A stretch of 64,000 bases of DNA from Chiua virens (Eukaryota; Basidiomycota; Agaricomycetes; Boletales; Boletaceae): contig JAHNUO010000004.1 of assembly GCA_019787685.1 (NCBI GenBank), forward strand, positions 1,550,001 to 1,614,000, given 5' to 3'. The position numbers and the translations under genes are program-made. Shown in pieces: positions 35,783 to 45,850 of the stretch (positions are counted from its first letter, which is position 1; every line of letters starts with the position of its first letter). A model generated the notes under the pieces. It made no database searches. It saw only the letters and a program-made list of their open reading frames with translations, and was not told the DNA's origin.

Positions 35783-36557
35783 TACCAAAACTGGCTCATT
35801 GCACATATCGGACTTGCCACGGACAGTCATTGCCGAAAGACATGTACACGGCACTCTCAGGACTATCAAAGTAGTTGTATCCTTCCTTTGGCATCCTAAG
35901 CGATACATTCGGCTACCATGTAACAATGCGAATCTCTTGTTCCTCGAGTTTCACATGGTTGTAGAAGACTCCGAAATGGACTGATGCATGAATACCCATC
36001 CGGAAGAATCGATCTTTTAGCTCCACCGCAATACCCAGATTTCCGGCATTGTGATTAGCCTGGGTTGATGCAGCGTTATCAAAGAACGAGCCAATACTCG
36101 GAGATATTGTCGCAGACCAAACGGACCTGTTCGAGACCATTTACTTTCGCGGAAGCGTCGTCTCCTTCAGGGCCCATAGAGGTTGTGCGAGTTGACTGAC
36201 GTAATTCACACAGTCGGAAGTTGGATAACTTCACATAGACCTTCCGTGGGCCATAACACTTGCTAATGCCACGTTGAGCGCTGAAGCTGAAGTACTGGCC
36301 CTGCAGCTGGGGGGCCGGGCCGTGCAGTGTGGGGAACGTACGATTTTGGACTGCCCCTGACCATGAGTAGCAGTTGATCATATGATGTTGTTTTCGTTCC
36401 AGGCATGTTCATCTCACCCTCATATCGCGCCATATACTCTCGCGCTTGCGACAGGATAAGTAATGGGAAATAAACTGAAAAGCGGTAACGGCATTTCGTG
36501 GCACCTCACCTTAATATCAAGGCCCTCTAGCCTTCCCCTCTGTGTTCTACTAACACC
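35783..36557. other. Region with unrecognised minus-strand open frames
   Basis: Between Sec14 and MFS gene 2. Two overlapping minus-strand frames (36079-36381, with KVYVKLSNFRLCELRQS; and 35913-36140, with NAGNLGIAVELKDRFFRMGI) have a protein-like composition and could be exons of one small gene. No start, splice pair or family can be fixed. Confidence 0.35.
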
Positions 36558-38877
36558 ATGAACGCTTCGGACCCCGAGGAGAAATCCTCTCAAACCCAGG
36601 TGGATAGCGCTGCAAAGTATGACTCGATAGAGGACCATAGACTTCGACGCAAGGTTGACGGTCGCCTTCTTCCAATCCTTACGCTTTTGTATCTGCTGAG
36701 CTTCCTCGATCGGTATGTCTTGTCAGCCATTGGGTTCTATTCACTAACCATCTACCTAGGACAAATATTGGGAATGCCAAGTGAGTAATTTCTCGCTCTG
36801 AGAAGGTGATTCTTTACCTTGTATAACGTGCAGACTAGATGGTTTGACTACCGTGAGCCTACGAATCCTGTCTCGGAGTCAATGGCTGTCGCTGACTGTC
36901 ACTCAGGATCTCGGCGTGTCAGCGCCGGCATACAATACCTCCTTGGCATTATACTTCGTCGGATACGTTCTCTTTGAGATACCTGCCAATGTCTGTCAAT
37001 ACGCACATATGCTGACCTCTGAGTCCTTTTTTTCTGACATGTCCTTGCAGATTGTGTAATTCTGTCCTCTCCTCCCTGATGCGCATCTCATTTTTCTCAT
37101 CTCTTGAGGCTAGCCTGAAGCGTTTCGACCCTCAATTCTGGCTGCCAACCTTGACCCTTGTCTGGGGTATTGTTTCTATTGGTCAAGGACTGGTAACCGA
37201 CCAAGCGGGACTTTTTGGGATACGATTCCGTAGGTTCATTATCCACTCTTCCAGTTCTCGATCACAACATTTTCTCTAGTGTTGGGCGTGGCGGAAGCAG
37301 GTCTATTTCCTGGAGTCGTCTACGTGTTTTCTGTATACTATCTCAGGTAAATCAAGAAGTGCTTTCGTAACAAGAAATTGTGCTTACATCGCTTTGGCAC
37401 CCCACAGACGCGAGCGTAGCTGGCGAGTGGCTGTGTTCTTCGGTGGTGCAGCTCTTGCGGGAGCCTTCGGAGGTACCATGCTGTATTGTTGAACGCCTGT
37501 ATGGGTGATGAACCTTGCCTAGGAATATTTGCCTATGTTATTGGTTTGATGAACGGTGTCGGAGGTCGCAAAGGATGGCAATGGTAGGGATCTACTCCAG
37601 TACTGTAATGTATCCAACTCAACTTTCCCATATAGGATATTCATCCTGGAAGGTATCCTCACAGCACTCGTATCAATATTTGCCTACTTTGTTGTGCCAA
37701 CTTGGTCCTACAAAGCGAAATTCGTGAGGCTTCTTCGGATGAGCGTGTGACAGTTACACTCATATCCTTTGATGCTAGCTAACGGAAGAGGAACGTGACC
37801 GATTGCTAGAGAAACTGAGAGCGGACTCGGATGCGGGAACAAATCAGTCATTCCAGTGGTCCTCTGTTCGATCAGCCTTTGAGGATCATCTGGTCTGGGC
37901 GTATGCATTACTGTTTCACGGCTTCTCGTTTGTGCTGTATTCCGTTAGCTTGTTCTTGGTGCCTATTCCGTCTCATCGTCCATCTTGCGCGGAATTCTCA
38001 CTGGCTGGTAGCCCACAATCATAGCAGATCTCGGGTTCCAGACATGGCAAGCACAGTTGTACGTGTGTCATATACATCAATCGGACTCCTGAGCCAATCC
38101 AAGAGATAGGATGACAGTACCCCCCTACACTGTCGCGAGTCTCTCGCTATGGGCTGTAGTCTGGCTGTCCAGCCGATGGAACATGCGTGCGCCATTTATC
38201 ATCACTGGCGGAGTGGTCGCAATCATTGGTAAGCCAAATCTGTTATATGAGTACTCAGTGCAAACCAACCTCCAGGGTATATCATTCTTATATCATCAAC
38301 GACGAGTAAGTGGTATAACTATATATCGGGTTTGTCGTTATATAAACAGAACCTTTCAGCTGGTGTGCAATACTTCAGTGTCCATCTTATTACAGGTGAT
38401 AGCTTGCACCTTGTAGCAAGCCGGGACTCTGATTGACCCTATTTCTCTCAGCTGGAGTATACACTGGAAATTCGCTGCTTCTCAGGCTAGTTTGGCATCT
38501 TTCGCGTTCCGAATCTCTTCTGAATCTCGTTTTTATTTGAAATTTCAGCTGGCCTAGCGAGAATGTTTCTGGACAGACAAAACGTGCAGTTGCAGTCGCA
38601 TTACAAATTGCAGTTGGCGATATTGCTGCCATCGCTGGGTGCTTGATATATCGCCCATCCCTTTCCGCTCATCTATACCGCATACCTAATCTCATCGCCA
38701 TCGGATACATGCTCTCTGCCATTCTGACGGCCACATACCTATGGGTGATGATGGCAGCGAGAGAACAAGAGACGTGAAGGGGTACTCGCGCACAACAAGG
38801 GACAAGAATGGTTGGAGACAGATGAGGAGAGGCTCGTGCTTGGCGATCGATCGGTTTACTATAGGTATCAACTTTGA
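36558..38877 (+). CDS. MFS transporter, Dal5/Tna1 type (second gene)
   Basis: Second anion:cation-symporter-type permease, only distantly similar to the one at 26064. Start 36558 (MNASDPEEKSSQTQVDSAAK). Blocks across introns: DHRLRRKVDGRLLPILTLLY, LLSFLDR, DLGVSAPAYNTSLALYFVGY, KRFDPQFWLPTLTLVWGIVS, GVAEAGLFPGVVYVFSVYYL, IFAYVIGLMNGVGGRKGWQW, FILEGILTALVSIFAYFVVP, WQAQLMTVPPYTVASLS, SENVSGQTKRAVAVALQIAV. An extra A at 38760 shifts from TATYLWVMMAA into ENKRREGVLAHNKGQEWLET and the family-like tail VLGDRSVYYRYQL; without the shift the protein stops at 38777. Substrate unknown. Confidence 0.83.
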
Positions 38878-39278
38878 GTTCGAGGTGTCTACATGTCAAT
38901 GCTACACATTAGTTTGCTGGTCGACTGTCATCATGATATGCTAGAGTCAACCACTGCCGGGGTCAGTGACACTTGAAGCGCTCACGAAAGGCTGAGAAGG
39001 ATACAGGTTCGTCTTTACAGTTGATATTTGTCGTCACGGTCCTCCTGCTCACGTCGAGAATGTATTTGGATACAATAATAAATGGTACAAGTTAGCACTG
39101 CCTATCACTGGCCATTAGTAATAGTTTATGTAAACGCTTGAGGCACTACACTATCACACAGGCATAGCCCCGGCGACTCTGTAAAAAGTTCTCCAGGTAG
39201 GTTTCTTGAACGCGACAGATCCGCACCGATGAGTGCTATGGTCTATGTTGAACTGAGTAGCTTCGTTTATCCTACAGT
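38878..39278. other. Intergenic region, nothing recognised
   Basis: 400 bp between MFS gene 2 and the 533-residue membrane protein. It must hold the promoter of the latter; no TATA box at a convincing distance, no repeat. Confidence 0.4.
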
Positions 39279-40880
39279 ATGGATGGGAACGACTCTGCCA
39301 ATTCTTTGCTGGAAAAGAAAGCCACAACAACAAAACCCAACTGGCTCGCCGATGCTAGAGACCTTTTCGTCTTGTTCTGCTATTTCCTTCTCACGACAAC
39401 ATCCATCGTGTTCATCGCTCTCGTAATCCATACGGAGAGATCGAGGCTTGAACCTAGCAAGATCTTGTCGATTCTTCAGCGCGTGATAGCTGCTCTTACG
39501 ACCACCGTCACGTCCGCCATGATCATGGTCGCGGGAAAACGCTACGTTCTCTTTAAATTCGCTAGAGGCGGGATTAGCAGTCGCCAGGTTGCAGTTTACG
39601 GTTCTCCGTCGATTGGTACCCTTGCTTGCTACTTGGTGCAGCACGGACTGGAGCTGCCTTTGCTCACGCTATTAGCCGTCTGGGCGTTGGGACTGGCGAC
39701 TGCTCTGACCGTCAACGACGTGTGGGCAATGACGCCTTCTGAAGGGGGGATGGGAATTCCTTTTTTTTATGGCCCGTTTGACACATCTGTGTCCGCAGGA
39801 TCACTCCTCGTCTCGGCGTCTGCACAATTAAGTTATGTAATGGCTTTGGTATGTTCCGGGTCGGCCGACATAGCTGGAGTCATCAATATCACGGGTGCTC
39901 CGATGGAACTTTTATATCCACCCATCCTCAGTCTCATGCCCAACACTGCGTTTTCTGTATCCACGGCATTGAATGGCTTTAACATTTCCATGGAATCCAT
40001 TCCCTCCATCCCACCGGCTGCGCAGAACCTCACTTGCGTCGACAGCTGGGATGATGGTGACGGTTTTAGTACCGGCCAATTATGGTACGAAGGAAGTGAC
40101 AACCAGACACTGTCTATCATCGCCACCCTCCCTTATTCGAACGATACATCCACTCCCCCCTCCATTTCGCCATCCTTGTATCGTTTCAATGCTTCCCCGA
40201 TCGTCCTTGGCGGTACATTGCACGCCACAGGCAACGCCACGGAATTCGCGTTGAATGGTACGACATGGTCAAACGTAATGTCGGACGATCGTTGGGCCAA
40301 GGACATCGTCAGCCTGATTTGCAACGCCACATATGCTAACATTGGCCACTGCTACAAAGGGGCCTCTCTAATCGACTTTGCGATGGGGCTAAACAGTGGG
40401 CGTTTTGATCTCGTCCCGCCCAATTCCGATACACCAACGGCAGCGGGGATCTACTGGAGTACAGCACTCGGGATGGCGATGGGTGCCTACAGTGCTGCAC
40501 AGCTATCCGAGTCGGTGAATTCAAATCAATCACCAGGATCATTGATGTCACTCTTCATGGACGTCACATACTTCAATTGGCTGTCGCTTACATTCAACTA
40601 CGGGTTGTACGTACTGGTCGCTAACGTCATGGTTTCGGTCATGATGCAAGTCGTGGTGGTGCGGTTGCGTATGGCGAGCCGCCTCGGCGGGGATTTTATC
40701 CACGCAACCCGCCTCTTGCTGAACCCGCTGAAGACACCAGAGCTATTCAACGCTTCTTTTGATACCACCGTGGACACGCTCGCGAACCCCTACATGCTGG
40801 TGAGAGACGATACTGAATTTGTACTGCTCGTGGAGAAAGAGTTTTCGTCCGTGGAGACAACGAAGCACTGGCGTAGATAA
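39279..40880 (+). CDS. Multi-spanning glycosylated membrane protein of unknown function (533 aa)
   Basis: One uninterrupted 533-codon frame, unusual here since nearly all neighbours are intron-split. N-terminus MDGNDSANSLLEKKATTT is cytosolic-like. Helices near residues 29-52 (LFVLFCYFLLTTTSIVFIAL), 68-86, about 112-150 (paired, LPLLTLLAVWALGLATALTV), then a large loop of about 250 residues rich in N-x-S/T sites (NITG, NISM, NLTC, NQTL, NDTS, NATE, NGTT, NATY), pointing to an extracellular or lumenal domain with cysteines CVDSW, CNAT, CYKG. A final helix near 450-475 (YGLYVLVANVMVSVMMQVVV) is followed by a cytosolic tail. I recognise no named family; such lineage-restricted proteins are common in Agaricomycetes. 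Confidence 0.75.
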   Translation: MDGNDSANSLLEKKATTTKPNWLADARDLFVLFCYFLLTTTSIVFIALVIHTERSRLEPSKILSILQRVIAALTTTVTSAMIMVAGKRYVLFKFARGGISSRQVAVYGSPSIGTLACYLVQHGLELPLLTLLAVWALGLATALTVNDVWAMTPSEGGMGIPFFYGPFDTSVSAGSLLVSASAQLSYVMALVCSGSADIAGVINITGAPMELLYPPILSLMPNTAFSVSTALNGFNISMESIPSIPPAAQNLTCVDSWDDGDGFSTGQLWYEGSDNQTLSIIATLPYSNDTSTPPSISPSLYRFNASPIVLGGTLHATGNATEFALNGTTWSNVMSDDRWAKDIVSLICNATYANIGHCYKGASLIDFAMGLNSGRFDLVPPNSDTPTAAGIYWSTALGMAMGAYSAAQLSESVNSNQSPGSLMSLFMDVTYFNWLSLTFNYGLYVLVANVMVSVMMQVVVVRLRMASRLGGDFIHATRLLLNPLKTPELFNASFDTTVDTLANPYMLVRDDTEFVLLVEKEFSSVETTKHWRR

Positions 40881-41266
40881 CAGCCAGAGAGAATGGTTTG
40901 CGAATGTCCATTTATTCTTGTAGACCGCCGCTCTCATATCCACCTCAAATCGTTATGTTTTGTGATGCCCTCCTTCGATGACCATACGCTTGATCTTCGA
41001 GGATACCATTACCACTTTCCTATGAATGGACACCATGACGTGCAGTCCGAAATGGGTCTTCGCGTAGACCAACGTTGAAGTGGGGCTTTGGAGGGTCTGC
41101 GAATGAAACTTAAGGTTTACAGAACCTCACCTTGGGATCCGTATCACCGTATTGAAGTCTTTCGCAGCGGGAGTACGCGAGGTGGCGACTGACTCGGATC
41201 AGACGAGGTCTCCGGACGACTCAGATGTGTAATCTGTAGTCTTTGTCTCGACTCAGTGAGGCCGAG
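40881..41266. other. Intergenic stretch bordering the P450 inverted repeat
   Basis: No gene seen. It ends at the outer boundary of the left arm of the P450 inverted duplication (41267). Confidence 0.4.
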
Positions 41267-43682
41267 CTTGGTCTGCTCGTGTTTATACTAATGCTCGATG
41301 CCAGTGCTCGATCTCCAACAAAGTCTGCTTGTTTTGCATCGCACGAGCAAACTGATTACAACTATGTTCACCTCACACTTGGAAGTTGGAACTACATAGT
41401 ACTCGCGCTAATAAGCTGCTCCAATTGAACAAGATCCAGCCCTGGCACCCTTGGTTCAATTCTGTACGCAAAAGGTACAGGGTGCCTGCAAGTGGGGTCA
41501 ATTCCGTGTCCCATTTCGAATCCAATATGAAACGAGCATTAGGAACACTTACACCGCGATACCGCTCGTGAATTTTTGCTTCACATCGACCTCGAGCCCG
41601 TTCTCATCGACCGGTCGCAATATATTGAACGTGGCTAAAACCTTGCTGACAATGGACCACAGAGAATTGTCTCCAAAGTGTCTGCCCACACATTGGCGCC
41701 GACCAAACCCAAAAGCAATGCCGTCAGTATCAGAAGGTTTGAGAGAACCATCCTCATTCAGGAACCGTTCTGGGATAAAACTATTGGCATCGGGGTACTT
41801 TGCTTCGTTTCGAGACATCGCCCTGCAACACCTCAGTGAGAATAACAGTAAAAACCGAAAGTTACGGACCAAACATTCGGTAAAATAATAGCACCTGGAA
41901 ATTCTTTAGATCTGTGTTCAGTAGTAAATGAAGAGTGAACAATACCTTTCGGAATATGGTATCCTTTGTAAATATCATCATTCACAGAAGCGTGAGGAAC
42001 GGCTGATGGACAGAGGATCAGTCACAGCAAATAGAGGCCTGAGCCTGTTTGTAAAAGGTTCTTACACAGAGGAGTGATGGGTCTATATCTCAACACTTCG
42101 CGAATGAGAGCATCGACGTATGGTAACAAAGGTCGATCTTCGAATCTCGGGAGCCTGCCTTTGCCAACCACAGCATCAATCTGTGCTTGAGCCTTCTTCT
42201 GAGCGGCTGGAAAGACAATCATCATGAGAAAGAAGGTCAAGATAACAGAGTTCGACTGTTGATGACGCGTGTCAATGGTCTGTAATCCTCAGGGATAGAG
42301 TTTGCGTACAGTCTCCGATGCAGCTAAAGAAAAGAAAACCATGAGTGAAAGATGCAATTATACTCGGAGAGCCCAGCGACCAACCTAAAAAGCCAGTTGC
42401 CGTTGCTTCCTTGAGCCCTTTCATCCAAGTCGTATCTCCAGCCTCGGCACCTCCCTCATCGAGTTTCCGGAGCGCATCATAAATCATTGATGGGGAAGGG
42501 CCGCCGTTTTCCTATGCAGAAAGTCAGTCCGGAACCTCGCGAGCGGATAGTTTCATACCACTTGCTTCAATGCATGCTCGAACGGTTTCTCCAAGTATTC
42601 TCGCACAGATTCCCTTGCAAATGCTAGTTTCTGTTTAAATGATATTCCAGGAAACCATGATGGAAGCTTCGAAACTTGGATCAATGGTCAGGATGAGACG
42701 ACCGGGATTTTAAAAAAGACGCGGCTTACGGACTGGGAACGCGCCGATGATGATGGCCACGTCGAAGCGCAAAGCAGGGATAATGACTTTGATTACTCGC
42801 GCAGCAATATCGACGAAATGATCCTTCCTCGACTTGGGGTCATAGTTGTATACACTATTTAGAATAGCCGACGCGGTATACCTACACAAGGCATTTCAAT
42901 TCTCGAAGTGAGTGAATCTAAAACGCACGTACTCAAATATATGTTCTTCCAATTTATCTGGGCAGTCCAACAGCTGTTGTAGAAACCGACATCCCTTGCG
43001 ATGCAGTAACGGAAAAAATCTTGGAATAGCCTCGAATCGGAATGTTTGATGGAAGAATCGCCTGTGAAGTCGCCATGTATCGCCATAAGGCATGAATACG
43101 GAATTAAAACCCAGTCCGGCTCTAGAACCGTACATTGAAATTTGCAGTGTTAGAGGTGAAGGAGGCACCAACAATTCGATCATAACCAGAACAGGGCGGT
43201 CCGAAAAATTTTGGGAACGTTTCTCAAGCAGGTCTTTTGCAACTGCCTCAGAATTGATGATAATAATATCCGCTTCCCAGCAATCGGGAATAAACCAAGT
43301 CACCTAAAGAGTGCTTTTATGAGCGAAAGATGCAAACTTGCAGGATGCTATGGCCTACCGTATTTCTTAGACCATTCGGTGTATGTTAACCATGGAGCAG
43401 CAGCATTTATCCCAATAACATTCCCAATCAGTGGTAACCCAGGAGGACCAGGGGGTAAGGGATGAGATTTACCCTTCCCAAGATATCGACGACCAACATT
43501 GAGCACGACAATACAACCGAAGGCAACGGCGAGGATCGTGGACCAAGCCTGAGGCATCAGCATGGTGGGATTAAAGACATACTGCTCGAGTTGACGATAA
43601 AGTTATATGGATCAGGCTAGGTCCCTGTTATCCCTGAGCCCGAGATCGTCGTGAGAAATCGACACGTTGAAAGTTATACACG
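41267..43682. repeat. Left arm of 2.4 kb P450 inverted duplication
   Basis: Reverse-complement match of 45731-48134. Covers the P450 copy 1 gene, its 3' flank to 41267 and about 120 bp of promoter up to the sequence gttatacacgg at 43672-43682. Divergence is low and mostly point changes, with a few small indels. Confidence 0.88.
41393..43563 (-). pseudogene. Cytochrome P450, copy 1 (frame broken, TATA changed)
   Basis: Microsomal cytochrome P450 of an Agaricomycete-expanded type. Start 43563 (MLMPQAWSTILAVAFGCIVV, membrane anchor), proline hinge LPPGPPGLPLIGN, FMPYGDTWRLHRRFFHQTF (helix C region), oxygen-binding I-helix part AASET near 42310, ExxR in IREVLRYRP near 42100, heme loop FGFGRRQCVGRHFGD near 41690-41730 with the thiolate cysteine, and a tail ending at 41393-41395. 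Relative to copy 2 there is an extra base at 43272 that shifts the frame just after LVYSRLLG, and the TATATAA of copy 2 reads CATATAA here (43603-43609). Both changes suggest this copy is decaying; the extra base could also be an error. Confidence 0.75.
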
Positions 43683-44162
43683 GTGGTCCCCCGCAAAGCC
43701 CACTAAGGCTATGGTTTCTTCCCACGCCCCAAGGTAGCACATCGTGAGGCTAAGACATGGCACACCGCGAGAATGCACCACCTGGGGCTGTAGACAGCTT
43801 AAAAACAGTGTAGAAACACTCCTAAATACTGTGTTGATAAGTTCTTGGGCACGAAAAATTGCGACTCGAAGCCGTCATCAATATGAGTGAACAAGGAAAT
43901 GGTCAGAATCGTGGTTACTCCATCTACTGTGCAGTGCATCAAAAACAGTTTCCAAGAAGTTGACGAGACAGTGAAAACTAATATTTTTTCTCTATACATC
44001 AAGGCTTATTGTTGCGTATTCGGTACAATCTGAAGCACTCTCTGAAATACCCCTGTGCACGGCCAAATAGCTCGGATCGGAATTCGGGTAGGACTTCTTC
44101 CTTGGTGAATATGCAATGAATACTACAGCAAAAGGCTTTTTGGCTGTCGAAATAAACCTGTC
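43683..44162. other. Spacer of the inverted repeat, left part
   Basis: About 480 bp between left P450 arm and the transposase relic. No gene seen. The first 30 bp (tggtcccccgcaaagcccac) resembles, imperfectly and inverted, the sequence left of the MITE at 45145-45168, so the palindrome may have originally extended a little further. Confidence 0.4.
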
Positions 44163-44891
44163 TTGACCTCGTTAGACTCTCCGGAGGGTCGCTCCACCTT
44201 TCTGCAAAGTAGCCAAGTCATCCCGGCAGGCCGGGTACCATTCATTGATGTGTATCTCCCCCCTCGAAATCCATCAAAACGCGCAAAGATCCTTGGAGAA
44301 CACCTGGCAAACACGCATCATGATCTAATCAGGACACGATCTGAGTTGGCACAGGTTACACGGTGTATGTGGCGTCGTCATTCCCGAGGCAAACCTAGCC
44401 TTGCAGTCAGCCGGTTTTCAGACCAGGTTGCCTTCTTTCGAAATGACACACAGACATTCATGGACAAGTCATTCACAGACGAGGATCATACTCATCTTCG
44501 AAAGGCAGCACGACAGGTTGATGCAGATCGAATTGAACAATCACCCCAGGAGCTCATTCAGCACACGACTGCAGTGGCCAAATGAGCAAAAGAGAAAGCA
44601 GAGAAGAAACTCCGAAAACGCACAGAGAAAGATGAACGCTTCGCTGCAATCGGCATTATCACTGAACACAAAACCCTTCAATCTATGGTCAACAGTGATA
44701 TTGAGGACCAACTCGAGCTTCATCGACGTCTGGGTGTCGATACTGGAATTCCCCTCAAAACCCACCTGAAAACAAGATCTGCACAGATCGGTGCATTGGT
44801 AGCTGCTATTGAGCGGTATGAAACGCATGGTGGGACTGTAGCAGCCACTCTGGAAGGGTCAGGAACCCATGCAGTTAAGCATGCCAGATGA
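44163..44891 (+). pseudogene. Decayed DNA transposase C-terminal fragment
   Basis: Two frames in the same phase separated by a stop at 44583-44585: first SLDSPEGRSTFLQSSQVIPA to PQELIQHTTAVAK, then AKEKAEKKLRKRTEKDERFA, SDIEDQLELHRRLGVDTGIP, LKTHLKTRSAQIGALVAAIE. The charged KEKAEKKLRKRTEKDERFA stretch followed by DQLELHRxxGVDxxIPLKxHLK resembles the C-terminal tail that follows the DDE domain in basidiomycete pogo/Fot1-type transposases. The catalytic domain itself is absent, so this is only a remnant. The assignment is from remembered family pattern, not a search. Confidence 0.5.
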
Positions 44892-45170
44892 GATTTTGAT
44901 GATTCCGATGACGATAACTGTATTTATGATTAACTTATTTCTTGATACCCTCCACCCTCCCCTTCATACTCGTATCATATGATTAATATATGCTCGATTA
45001 CATTACACACGACATCTAGTTTAGATATTGATACTCTTGAACCAACCGTATTTATTGCAGACGTAGTGAGACATGGCTTTTCACAAGGTGTGCCATCTTT
45101 TTCGCTCAAATAGGGGTATTTTGCTTATATAAGCGTCACGCGCTGTTGGTGCGCTTTGCGCACCACCATA

Positions 45171-45735
45171 CACGGGAAAGAATAATCCCATATACCACAG
45201 TGATACGTGTCAATGTGACTCAAAAGTCAAAGCTGGGCAGGCCACTTATAGGCTGGAGCTCGCCGTGTGTCGACATGCCAAACTCCCACCCCTCCCGAAT
45301 GGGAACTTGGAGTTACGTGTGTGCAACATATATACAGTGCCCCAAAAATGTATTGCACACTTTGAAAATACTTATATCACAATGAAAACACAATATTTCC
45401 CAAAGGTGTTAGTGTATGAAATGTAGCTAGATTAGTGGTCTACAAGATGTGCTAAATACCTAAATGAAATGATTGAGTGTGCTCAAGAGGAGTACACCAA
45501 CGATGATGAATATCAAAATGTACGTCTCGAGTCGCTGTGGCACTACCGGAACAAACAAGGGCGTTTGGACATATATATGTTGCACACACGTAACTCCAAG
45601 TTCCCATTCGGGAGGGGTGGGAGTTTGGCATGTCGACACACGGCGAGCTCCAGCCTATAAGTGGCCTGCCCAGCTTTGACTTTTGAGTCGCATTGACACG
45701 TATCACTGTGGTATATGGGATTATTCTTTCCCGTG
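45171..45735. mobile_element. 565 bp long-TIR MITE-like element with TA duplication
   Basis: Terminal inverted repeats of about 164 bp: 45171-45334 pairs with 45572-45735, starting CACGGGAAAGAATAATCCC at both ends, with very few mismatches. TA is present on both sides (45169-45170 and 45736-45737), as expected for Tc1/mariner-superfamily transposition. No transposase inside, so non-autonomous. It sits in the promoter of P450 copy 2, about 115 bp before the start codon, exactly where similarity to P450 copy 1 stops. Confidence 0.75.
45336..45361 (+). repeat. Tc1-type transposon terminus inside the MITE
   Basis: TA followed by CAGTGCCCCAAAAATGTATT and GCACAC. CAGTG plus CAAAAxTATTxxACAC is the usual start of Tc1-like terminal repeats. 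No matching right end was found nearby, so this is a fragment or the core of the MITE is itself derived from a Tc1-like element. Confidence 0.45.
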
Positions 45736-45804
45736 TATAACTTTCAACGTGTCGATTTCTCACGACGATCTCGGGCTCAGGGATAACAGGGACCTAGCCT
45801 GATC

Positions 45805-45811
45805 TATATAA
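45805..45811 (+). promoter_or_regulatory. TATA box of P450 copy 2
   Basis: TATATAA, 40 bp before the start codon at 45851. The same position in copy 1 (43603-43609) reads CATATAA on its coding strand. Confidence 0.5.
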
Positions 45812-45850
45812 CTTTATCGTCAACTCGAGCAGTATGTCTTTAATCCCACC

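Noticed and set aside
43618..43640. Sequence cagggataacaggga in the P450 promoters resembles the I-SceI homing-endonuclease site
   Set aside because: Only about 13 bases match the 18 bp site and the flanks differ. The motif is present in both arms simply because they are duplicates. No homing endonuclease gene is nearby.
45146..45763. Two matching open frames on opposite strands (both with RERIIPYTTVIRV)
   Set aside because: They are the two inverted-repeat arms of the MITE read outward, not genes.
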